Assembly: GCA_903868035.1 (NCBI GenBank)
Contig: CAIPTQ010000185.1
Span: forward strand, 1-32,852
DNA length: 32,852 bases
Reading direction: 5' to 3'
Origin: an uncultured Phycisphaerales bacterium
GTDB taxonomy: Bacteria; Planctomycetota; Phycisphaerae; WQYP01
Shown here: piece after piece, positions 19,801 to 31,800 of the stretch
Position numbering within the stretch: the stretch's first letter is position 1
Layout: every line of letters begins with the position of its first letter
Program-made: the position numbers and the translations under genes
Notes under the pieces: model-generated
What the model saw: the letters and a program-made list of their open reading frames with translations, nothing else
What the model was told of the DNA's origin: nothing
Database searches by the model: none

Positions 19801-22800
19801 AGCCGCGGTGAAGCCGTCGGCGTCCGCAGCGTATACCGCACCGTGCTCGTCGCCGTCAGCCCCTCCGCCGTCGTCACCGTGATCCGGAACGCCGCGCTGT
19901 CCGGCGCGCTCTCCGGGAAGTTCGCCGCCACCGTCAGCGGTATGCTCGCCCCCGGCTCCAGCACATTGGGCACATTCCCGATCAGCGTCGCCGTCACATT
20001 GTCATTCGGATCCAAATCCTCAAACGTCACCCGCACGTTCGTCAGCGGATCGTCCGACGGATTCCCCAGCGTCACCACCGTGTTCCGCGACGAATTCTTC
20101 AGCGCCTCCACCGCGTAATTCCGCGGCGTCAGGTCCATCCCGATGATCCCATACCCGCACTGCCCCGACGTCCCGTACAAATGCGAGTAAATGTACGCGT
20201 TCACCGCATAATGCCCCACGTCTCCCCACAGCGGATAGTTGACCACCGAGAACTTCCCGTCCGCGTCCGTGTACGTCGTCATCTTCTTTGTGTTCTGGTC
20301 GAAGAAATTCTGCGTCGCCAGGTACTCCGAGAACTCCGCCTCCCCCTTCGATATCATGATGAACACCTTCGCCCCTACGATCGCATTGCCCCCCAGCGTC
20401 GTCACCTCCCCCGTGATCGTCACCGGCTGCGCCCGCAGATACACCGGCTTGTCCGTCGTCAGCGTGAAATTCACCTCCTCAATCACCGAGAAGTTCTTGT
20501 TCGCCGCCGCCGCGTTCACCCCGTCGTCCGCCGTCACCCGCACCGCATAATTCCCCGTCCCGAACGTGATCAAGTCCACCGTCCCGCCAAACGTCTGCTC
20601 CACCGGATTCCACGTCATATCCCGGTTCGGCACGATCTCCTCATCCGGATGCCGCTGCGTGTTGCCCTGCTCATCCACGTACGCTTCGCCGAACTTGATC
20701 ACCGTCCACTTCACGCTCACCCCGTCCGCCGGCGTCACCGCGATGTTCGCGTTCGACCCCCGCGCCACTTTCGCCGTGAACTGCGCCACCTGCGTGTTCG
20801 TATACAACAGCCCGCCCAGTTCATCCGCCGCCCCGCCCCCGGCATCCAGCGAAATCACAAAGTTGTCCGATACCTGGAACCCCGCCACGCTCACATACGT
20901 GTTGTTCTCCTTCGTCTCCTCATGGATCGCCCCGCCAATGTCCACCACCCCCTTGATCGTGTGTACGTTCGGATGCCCCAGCGTCGCCGGTGCCGTCACC
21001 GCACTCCACTGCATCACGAAACTCACCGATGAATGCCCCGTGATCCGCGGCAACTCCTGCCGCCCGATCTCCCCGTTGTCCAGATACAACGCAAAGATGC
21101 AGTGATCCAGCGTCGAGACCACCGTCAAATCCGACACCGTCACCGTGAAGTACACCGTCTGCCCATACCCCGGCGTCACCGGCAGCCACGTGATGTTCGT
21201 CACCGTCAGGTCCGCATACATCATCGTCAGCGCCGCCGTCGTCACCGTCTGCTCGTTGTTCCCCCGGTTGCTCTCATCAATCGCCTGCGCCTCGTCCACC
21301 ACCGCCCTCAGGTTGTGCGTTCCCGGTGTCGCCGGCGTCTGCAGCGCCACCGTCGCCGTCGCCCCCGCCGCCAGGTACGTAATATCCCGCGACCCCACAT
21401 ACGCCCCGTCCGCATAGAACGTCACCGTGAACCGCTTCTCCACCGCCACCGTCCCGCCGTTTCGCACCACCGCCGACATGTCCAGCGACGTCCCGTCCGA
21501 CAACACCGTCTCCCGCGGCAGCACATTCAAACTCTCCAGCACCAAATCCGGATAATTCAGCGTCAGCGCCGGCAACTGCAAGCTCGCCGCGTTGTTCCCC
21601 CGCCCGTTCGCCCCTTCGTTCACCACCGCCACCGGATCATCCGCCATCACCCGCAGCGTGTGTACCCCGCCCACCGGTGTGAAGTTGAACGTCAGCGTCT
21701 GCTGCGCCCCCACCACCAGCGTGTTCACATGCTGCCGCGCCGCCTGCTGGCCGTCCAAATACAGCGTCACCCAGAAGTCCTGTGCGTCCGCATCGCCCAG
21801 ATTATGAATCACCGCCGTCGCCACCAGCGCCTGCTGGCTCGACACCACCCCATCCGCCGGTATCACGCACGCCAGATCCGTCATCGCCAGATCCGGGAAG
21901 TAAATCTGCTGCAGCGTCAGGTTCGTCGTCAGGTCGTTATTATTCTCATTCGTCTCCGCCACGTTGTTCTGTATGTCATCCGCCGCCACCCGCACCGTAT
22001 GCAACCCCTTCGTCGCCGTCCAGTGGAACGTCGCCGTCGTCGTGCCGTCCTTCGCCAGCAGCCCGTTCACCCGTTGATACCCCGCATACTGCCCGTCGAT
22101 GTAATACGTCGCGAAGAACCCAAACAGCGTCGGCCCATTGCCCACGTTGGCAATCGTCGCCGTGATCGTCACATCGTCCCGCTCCTGCGGCTCCACCGGA
22201 TTCCACGCCAGGTTCGATACCACCAGGTCCGCCCGCGTGTCCCGTATCGTCACCTGCGCCGTGTCCGTCGCCGTCGCCCCACGGTCATCCGTCACCGTCA
22301 GCGTCGCCGTGTACACCCCCGGCAGCATATACGCATGCGTCGTCACGCCCTGCAGCGCCGACTGCCCGTCCCCAAAGTCCCAGTGATATCCCACAATCAG
22401 CCCGTCGGCATCCGTCGATTGCGCCCCGCTGAAGTCCACCGCCGTATTCCAGTCCCCAGTCCGGCTCCCGCCCGCCACCGCCACCGGCGGCACGTTCACC
22501 ACCACCAGTGCCGTCTCACTGTCATTGCTGCTGTCCGTGTCCGTCGGCGTGATCCCGCCCAATGCCGCCAGCAGCGTATGCGCCCCCGCCGTCGCCGGCG
22601 TCCACGCCACATTCACCGTCGTCCACACGCCGGCCCCCGCCGCAAACGTCGCCGTGCCAATCAGATTCCCCGCCTCTGCCGCCCCGTCATACAGCCTCAC
22701 GCTCCCCGAAGCATTCGCCGGCCCCGCGTTGGCCAGCGTGATCACCACCGTCCCCTGCCGGTTGATCACCGGGTTCGCCGGGCTGAATGCCATGCCCTGC

Positions 22801-25800
22801 ACCGCCACGTCGCACTCCGCCGTCGGCGCGCCCGATACCGCCGCCGGCATCGCCGATTCATTCCCCACCCGGTCCCATACGGTAATCGTATAGTAATACG
22901 TCGTTCCGTTCGTCAGCCCCGAGTCCTCATACGACAACTGCGGCGTCGTCGTCAGCCGCACAAACGGCCCGTTTTCATTCTCGCTCCGATACACCCCATA
23001 CCCCGCCCAATCGCCCGCGGTGGTCGCTTCCCACGAAATATCCAGCCGCCCGCCTGACAGCAGATTATCCACCACCATCATGCCCGGCATATCCGGGGCC
23101 GTCCGGTCCACCTGGCAGCCCCGCAGCATCTCCGACGTGTTCCCGCCCGGATCGACCGCCACCACCCGCACCGTATACATCCCCTCCGCCACACTCCTGG
23201 TATCCCACGCATACTGCCCCGTCCACGTCGCCCCGATGATCGTCGGCACGCTGTCCGTGCCAATGGCATTCCACGGCAGCGTCCCCACCAGCCGGTAATA
23301 GAACGCGAACGACGCCACCCGCACATTGTCCGTCGCCGCCCCCTGGATGTTCAAAATCCCGTTCGTTGCCGTCCCCTCCGCCGGGCTGACCGCCCGCATC
23401 ACCGGTGCCGTAACATCCAGCAGCGGCGACCCCGATGCCGCCGCCGACGCCGCCGACACATTCCCCAGGTCGTCCACCGACACCACCTGATACGCGTACG
23501 TCCCGCCCGCCGTCACCGCCCCATCAATGTACACCGTCGAAGTCGTATTCAGCAGGAACGTCATCGCCCCGCCGTTCACCGACTTGTACAGCCCGTAATA
23601 CCGGAAGTCCGACGCCACCACCGAATCCCACGCCACCACCAGCGCCAACTGCGCCGCCGACACCCGCAGGTTCGCCGGCACGCCCGGCGCATCGTGATCC
23701 ACTGTGTAGCTGCGCGTCATCACCGAGAAATTCCCCGCCGCGTCGTATACGCTCGCCCGCACCTGGTACACGTTCGTCCCCAGCCCCCGCACATTCCACG
23801 CCACCGCCGCCGCCGCGCCCCCCGCGATCCGCGCCCACGTCTGCCCGTCCGTCGAATAATCAAACACGTACGACGCCACCCCCACATTATCCGTCGCCTG
23901 CACGCTCAGCATGATGTCCGTCGCCCACCGCGTCCCGCTCGCCGGATTGAACCCGCTGATCGCCGGAGCCGTCACATCCCCCAGCGGCACCGCCGTCACC
24001 TCATTCGAATACGCCCCCACATTCCCCACCTGGTCGATCGCCGCCAGCACATAGTAATACCGCTGCCCCACCAGCACGCTCGTGTCGCGGAACGTCGTCC
24101 CCGTCATCGCCCCGTTGATCGCCCCATACCCGTGCCCCGCCGTCGTCGAACGATACAACCGGTAATAGGCAAAGTCCGTCTCCGCCGCCGCGCTCCACGA
24201 CAAATCCACGCCAAATTCCCGCTCCGTCGCCGCCAGCACCCGCGCCGCCGGTGCCGTGTTGTCGATCACATACGTCTGCGCCAGCGTCGAGGCGTTCCCC
24301 GCCGCATCCGCCGCCGTCACGCGAATCTGATAACTGCCGTCGGCATAACCCGTCGTCACCAGCGACCACGACCCGCTCGCGTTGCTCCCCAGTGTCGTCC
24401 AATTCCCCCCCGCCGGCATGATCGCAAACTCGTACGCCGCCACCCCCACATTGTCCGTCGCCGTCGCCTGCAACAGCACGCTCGCCCGCACCCGCTTCTG
24501 ATCCTGCGGCATCAATGCCGTGATCACCGGGGCCGTCTCATCCGCCACCGTCGGCAACGCCGCCGTCCGGCTGTTATTCGTCTCATCGATCTCCCCTGCC
24601 TGATTGTTTTCATCCGCCACCACCCGCACGCTGTGCGTCCCCGGCATCACCGTCCACGCTTGCGTCACCGTCACGCTCCCGCCGCCGGCCACCAGCGTCG
24701 CGACGGTCTGCCGCCCGAGGAACTGTCCATCCACCTCGAACCGCACCAGGAAGCTCCCCACCGTCGCGCCCTCGCCCACGTTGTCAATCCGGGCGCTGAA
24801 CGTAACCTGCTGCCCATCCCGCAGCGTCACCGGCAGCCACGTGATCTCCCCCACCGTCAGGTCTGGTGCCGTAATGGTGATCGGCGCGGATACCAGATTG
24901 TCCGTCTTGTCCGTCTCAATCTGCGCCCCGTTCTTGTCCGTCACCACCACCAAATACCGCGCCCCGCGCACCGCGTCCGCCGGCACCGTGTAGGTCCGTC
25001 TGATCGAATAATATGCCCCCGGTGCCAGCGGCGTCTGGGCCGTAATCGCCTCGTCCGCAAACCCGCTCGCATCCGCCGTCACGCTCGTGGCGCTCCCCGA
25101 CAGATACACCTTGTCAATCCAGTCCGCATTCGCATACCCCGTCCCGTGGTTCGTCACCGTCCATGTGACCGTGATCTCCTGCCCCCATGCCGCCGCTACC
25201 GTTGAGACGTCAATCGTCGGCGCCAGGTTGGCGATCTTCAACTCCACTGTCCGCACATACGCGTCATCCGTCTCGCCGTTGATCAGGTTGCCGTTCTGGT
25301 TCATCAGGTTGCCGGCCCGGTCCGTGACGCTCGGCCCCACCGTCAGCGTATACACCCCGCCCTGCACTTGCGTCGCAAACCCGACCCGCCACGTGTTCCC
25401 CGCCATATGCTGCACGCTCGTGAGCGCCACCACCCCGTTCGGCCCCGTCAAGGTCGCCGCACTCGTCGTGAACGTCGCCGGATTGATCGGCTCGTTGAAC
25501 GTCACATCCATCGAATTAAACGGATCGTACACTATCGCCGCCGGTGCCGTCCCGATCACCGATGGCCCAAACCGCTCAATCGTAAACGACTCCGACTCGT
25601 TCCCGCCGCCCGCGCCGCTCAGGTACACCTTCACGTTGTCCAGGCCCCACCCCTCGTTCCACGCCCCTTCCAGGTTGCGCCCGTAGAAGCCCACCTGCAA
25701 CTGCGTGCCGCCGTCCATCATCCCGTACGTCACGTTGCGATAGACATCATCGACCCAGTCGCCGTTGTAGAAGTTCAGCGCCGCATCCGGCGTCCGCGGG

Positions 25801-28800
25801 AACGACTGCGCCGCGTAGTTGTATACGCAGAACGAATAGTCGAATTCCGACGCCGGCCGCCCCGTGACCGAGAACCCGAACCGGTCGCTGTAGCCGTCCC
25901 ACGAATCAATGATGTACAGATCCCACACCAGTTCCACGCCGCTGTGTGCCGGCAGGCCCGCCAGCGTCAGCGTCGCCGTGTCGTTCGAGAACTCGCCCAG
26001 GAACGTCGTCGAATAATCGCTGATGCCCGTCAAACCCGTGGACCACCCCGGACCCGCGCCGGCCTCAAAATCATTCGCATACGCCAGCCGCGCCAGCGGA
26101 TTGCCCGCCACATCCCGTATCGCCGGCAGGAACGTCAGCGTGTACGTCCCATCCGCCGTCTGCAGCGGGAAGCTCACGTCAAACGTCTTCTCATCCACCG
26201 CCGTCACCGTGACCAGGCTGCTGTCCACCGTCCCCGACGGCGTCGTCACCTGCACCGCCGCATTGGTAAAGCTCCCCGCCGCAATCGCCTCGTTGAACAC
26301 CACCCGCACGCTGCTCACCGTGTAGTTGATCTGCCCGTTGGGCGTCATCGTCATCACCCGCGGCCCCAGCCGATCCTCAATCACCACCGCCGCCGACCCC
26401 GCATTGTTCCCTTCATTCAACTCCGGCAGCGCCGCCCCGCCGTCCGCCACCACATGGAAATACAACGTGTCTCCAGCGGAGACGCGACCGTAAGGGAGCG
26501 TTAAAACCTGCGGCACCACCACATCCAAACTCGCCGCATAAGTCGCACCCGCCGCCAGCGTGCTCATCCCCGCCGCGCGCGTCCCCAGCAACACCGCCGT
26601 CCCATCGAACGTCGGACTACTAGATATGTACACATAATCCGTCCACGCCCACAACGCCGCCCCGTCCCCGTCATTGTGCCCCGTCCACGTCACGTGTACG
26701 ACCTGCCCCACGCCGGTCGTAATGACCTGCGGATTCACATCCGTGATCGTCAGGTCCGGCGCCAGCATGTGTATCGCCGCGCTCCCCAGGTTGTCCGTGC
26801 CGTCCGTCTCCGGCTGCGCGCTGTTGCTGTTCACCTTCACAACAATGTAAGAAAGCCCATGGAGCGTGGGGGTCGGAAGTGTTAAGGCGAGGTGCGCGGT
26901 GTAAGCGTTTAGTGCATCCGGAGCCGAGCGAGGGCCGCTCGGGACCGAGGTTTGAGCGCGCGAGGAAGAGGTTACGTTAGTCAAAAAGACGTAATTGCCG
27001 TGCAAATCAGGGGTGTCGGACAGGTATATTGCATCCACCCAGTTCGCCAGCGCATCGCCCGCCAGATTATTCTCCACCTGATAATCCACTTGGACCGCCT
27101 GCCCCCACGTCGCCACCGCATCCACGGAAACACTTGTCACCACAAGGTTTACCGGCAGCAGTGTGATCGCCTGTACAAACGTATTGTTCGTATTGTCCGT
27201 TTCCGGCTGCGTCCCATCCGCATCCGTCACAAACACCAGATACCGCGTCCCAAATCCCATGTCCATCGGGATCGTTATTGACTTCCCGGAAGTCGTATAA
27301 GTGTTTGCCGGTGAACCACTTACAGCAGCCAGTCCGCTGTGTGCCGCCTGGTCCTGCCACGTCAACTGCCGGTAATGTGACGTCTGCCCCACATCATCCG
27401 TAATATACACCCGGTCCACCCACGTCCCTAAAGCCTTGCCCAGACCGGAGTTAGACGTCGTCCAGCCCACCGTGATCGTCTCCCCCACGCTCCCCGTCAC
27501 CGGTGCCGTCACCCCCGTCACCGCCAAATCCGGACCCGGCAAATCAATTCCTATCGCCCATAAATTATTGCTTTCGTCCCCTTCATAAATCTGGCTGTTG
27601 GCGTCACTTACGAACAGCAGGTAATACATCCCCGCCGCCCGATCCAGCGGAATCGTCACATCCCGCGTGACCGTATACGTTCCGTTATGCGCCAGCGGCA
27701 AATACGCGCCCGTCCCCACCGTCACCAGCGGAATCGCCGCGCTGGTCAGATGATCGACCGGCGCGAGATAAACCGTGTCAAACCAAGCACTTAAGGCTGT
27801 CGCTGGCCCGATGTTCTGCACATCCCACGAGACCGTAATCGTCTGGCCCCAGTCCGCCGCCGGTGGTGCCCGCGCCGCCGTCGTCGTTAAGTCCGGCAAC
27901 TGCCCGGAGATAACGCTGAAATCAAACGGATATACATTGTTTGTTTCGTCCGTCTCCGCCTGCGTGTCCCACCGATCTGTCACCACCAGCAGATAGTAGT
28001 GTCCGGCGGCCACGGTGGGTATCGCTAAGTCAAGGCTGCCACTGTAGTTATCACCCGCCGCCAGGGAGCTGGCATGCGCCAGTTCGCCCAGGAACAGCGC
28101 CGAGTTATCCAGGAAATTCTTGGTCGACAGGAACACCGCATCCGTCCACCCGTCGGACGCCGCGCCCAGACCCTGGTTAAGCACATTCCAATTCACCGTA
28201 ACTGTCTGTCCTGAAAGTGCTTGCGCCGGTGTCGCACTGCCGGAATCCACCTGCAAATCCGCCCCGCTGATCGGGGCCGTGGACAGCACCCGTGTCGGCA
28301 TGTTGGGCTCGGCCCCGAACGTAAGTCTTTGATCCGCAAGGGTTTGATCGAAGCAAGTATTTCCATACGTCTCATCAAACCTAAACGCATACACCAGCCC
28401 CGCTTCCGCCCCGGAATACGTGCGATCCAGACCCGCATTGATCTGCTCGACGCTCCGCGCCGTGTTCCAAATCCGCACCTCATCGATGGTCCCGGCAAAG
28501 AACCGCGTCGTTCCCAAACCCGTGTCATTATTGAACTTACCGACGAAGAAGGAAGTGGCATCCGTCCCCGCCACCGGCGTATACGCAAAGTCATCCACCA
28601 GCACGCCATTAAGATATGTACTTACGTGATCCGCCGTATACGCCACCGCCACGTGATACCACTGCCCCGCCACGAGACTCAAGCCATTGAGCTTGCGGAA
28701 CCCATCTCTATATTCCACCGTGAGTTGCGCTCCCTCCGCCCATACGTTGACGCCAAATCCCACCCCATGCCCGCCGCCCACATCCGCCGACATCACATTC

Positions 28801-31800
28801 GACGGGAAGTCCGTCCCATCCGCCCGCAAAACCGGCTGCACCCACGCCTCAATCGTCAGCGGCAACACCCCCGTACCCGCCGCGCCGCTGATGACATAAT
28901 CCCCTGTGCCATCAAAACTTAACGCATAACCCGCCGGATGCGCCGGCGACTTGAGGAAGAACCCCAACGTGCCCGCCTGGGCCGCATAAGCACTGGCACC
29001 GCCCGCCACGCTCGAGCCCGCAAACCCGGTGTAACCCGACGCATCATTGAAGTACACCGCCACCCGTCCGCCGCCGCCGCCGACACCGTATCCGCCGTAG
29101 CGCCAGTTACCACCGTTCGCCTGATAAGTCCCTGCGCCAGCAAGAGTTGCAACCGTCACCCAAATCGATCCCCCCGCCCCGCCCGACCCGCCCGGAGAAC
29201 CACCCACAGCGCCATTGGCGGAAATAGTTCCGTTAAGTGTAAGCGTGCCGGCAATCACCAGGCGGATCGCGCCACCGCCAGCGCCGCCGAAGTCTTCACT
29301 GTGGTCATCACAAGACCCGCCGGAGCCCAGGTCCGTGGGATAAACCGCTGAGCCATAAGGACTTCCGCCCGTCCCGCCGTAGGCTTCGTGGCCGCCGGCA
29401 CCGCCGTAACCACCGCCCGCACCCCGCCACCCGCCCCCATAGGCAATGCCGCCGCCCGGACCGCTTCCAACTGCATACGGACTACCACCGCCCGCATAAC
29501 CAAAACCGTCTGCCGAGATACTAGAACCAGCGTCCACCACACCCTCGGCAGCATACAACGCCACTCCCGCTCCAGCCCAGACACCAGAAATCTGGGTATT
29601 TGTGTTCTTTCCCAAACAGTAAATCGTGGAATTGCCGGTGATCGTCAGCGCGCCATCAATCCGCAAAACCGAACCACCGCCAAGCGTCAGAGTGGCGGCA
29701 TCCGCAAGTGTGAGCGCGCCAACATGCAGTTCGGTATCCTGACCCAGGACCAGATTTTCAAATATGCACAGATAATTGCCCGAAACCGAAGTATCAAAGA
29801 ATACAACCGACCCGAACTGCGCGGCACCAGCACTTGCACCAGGAGCAGCAGTGGAAGCCGTGAATCCGGTGAAGCCGCCGCCATCGTGGTAATAGACGGC
29901 AATGCGTCCGCCGCCGCCACCGGCACCATAGCCGCCATAACGCCAGTCGCCGCCGCGGGCTTCCAAATGGCCCGCGCCGGTGAGTACGGAAGTGGTGACC
30001 CAGATGGAACCGCCGGAACCGCCGGAGCCCGCGGGCCAGCCGCCGGCCGTGCCGTTGGCGGAGATGACGCCATCAAGTGAAAGCTGTCCAAGAACGACGA
30101 GGCGGATGGCCCCGCCGCCGTTGCCGCCCCAGTCTTCAGAATGATCATCAGATGAGCCGCCGGAACCAAGGTCCGTGGGCTGCGTCCAAGAGCCGTAAGC
30201 TGCGCCGCCGGTGCCGCCGTAGGCTTCGGTGCCGCCGACACCGCCATAACCGCCGCCCGCGCCATGCCACCCGCCGCCATAGGCGATGCCACCACCGGGT
30301 CCATTGCCAGCCTGGTATGCCACCGATCCACCGGTGTAGCCCTGGCTGTCAGCGCTGATGCGCGACCAGGCGTCAACAACCATGTTGCCGACGTTGAAGG
30401 TCACGCCCTGACCGTTCCAGCCAGTGGTTCCATCAGGCAGGAGGACTTGGGCGGTGGTGTTGAGGCTCTGGCAGATGATGTAGGTCGCGTGGGCGGAACT
30501 GCCGGTGATGGAGACACTGGCGGCGGAGATGATTGAGCCGCCGCCGATGGTCAGCGTCGCGCCGTTGCGGATGATAAGATTCTGGACCACGGTGAGGGTG
30601 GTGCCAGCGGCAAGGGTGAGCGTGGCGCCAGACAGCGCCGGATCGCCGAGAGTCACGCTCAAGAAGGAATATGCGCCCGTGGGCAGGGCGAGATTTTCGT
30701 GGACGAACAGGCGCATCTGGCCGTCGCCGGTGCCGGCGGAAGTGTCAAAGAAGGCGACGGTGCCGCGAGTACCGGACTGCCAACCGGAGCCGGCGGCCGT
30801 GGTGGAGGCCAGGTAACCGGAGAATCCGGAACCGTCATGGTAATAGATCGCGATGCGTCCACCACCGCCGCCGCCGCCAGCCCAATTACCAGAGGAACCG
30901 CCGGAGGCCGCGAAATGGCCAGTGCCCGACAGCGTACCAGTGGTCACCCAGATCGAACCGCCCGAACCGCCCGCGGCATGGCTGGGGCCGTTGGTGCCGT
31001 TGGCGGAGATCAGGCCGTTGAGGGCCAACGTGCCGGCCACAATGATGCGGATGGCCCCGCCGCCGGCGCCGCTGGGGTTGCTTTCGTAGGAGGATCCGCT
31101 GGAGCCCAGATCAACCGGCTGAAGAGCGGAACCGTAAGTGGAACCGGCACCGTTGACCCAGTCATTGCCCGAGCCACCGACGCCGCCATAGCCGCCGCCA
31201 CCCGAGCCATTGCCGTTGTTGTTAATGCGCGACGGTCCTCCCGGTCCGATGCCGCCGCTGCGCCAAGCGGTTTGGGTGGCGTAACCCTGGCCATCGGCAT
31301 TGATGTAGGAACCGCTTTCGAGAGTGAGGTTGCTGGCGATGAGTGTAACGCCGACACCGGCCCAACTGGTGGAACCGTCCGGATTGGTGATCAGGCCGGT
31401 GTTGTTCCTGGAGAGAGTGTAGAGGGTGGAGTTGCCGCGGATGGAGAGCAGACCATCGACGGTGAGAGTCGAACCGCCGCCGAGGGTAACGGTGGCGGCA
31501 TCATCAAGGGTGACGGAAGCAAAATGCAAGGCGGAGTCATTGGGGAAGACGACATTTTCGTAGATGAAGAGCCGATTGGGCGTGATGCTGGTATCCAGGA
31601 AGACGACCGAACCGGTGGCACCGTAACGTCCGCCCCAGCCCCAGCCACCGGCGGCCGTGGTAGTGGTGAAACCAGTAAACGTGGAAGCCTCATCGAAATA
31701 GACGGCGATGCGTCCGCCGCCGCCGCCGCCGCCGGCATAGGCGCTGGCCGAGCCGCCGCAGGCTTCCAAATGGCCGCTGCCGGCCAACGTGCCGGTGGTG

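Noticed and set aside
7821..27281. Long + strand open frames (for example 7821-10166, 15282-16826, 17034-19520, 21033-23057, 23694-25205, 25368-26504) that could be read as antisense genes
   Set aside because: They lie opposite the giant gene, in frames kept open by its G-ending codons, and encode His/Arg/Pro-rich sequence without domains or credible ribosome-binding sites.
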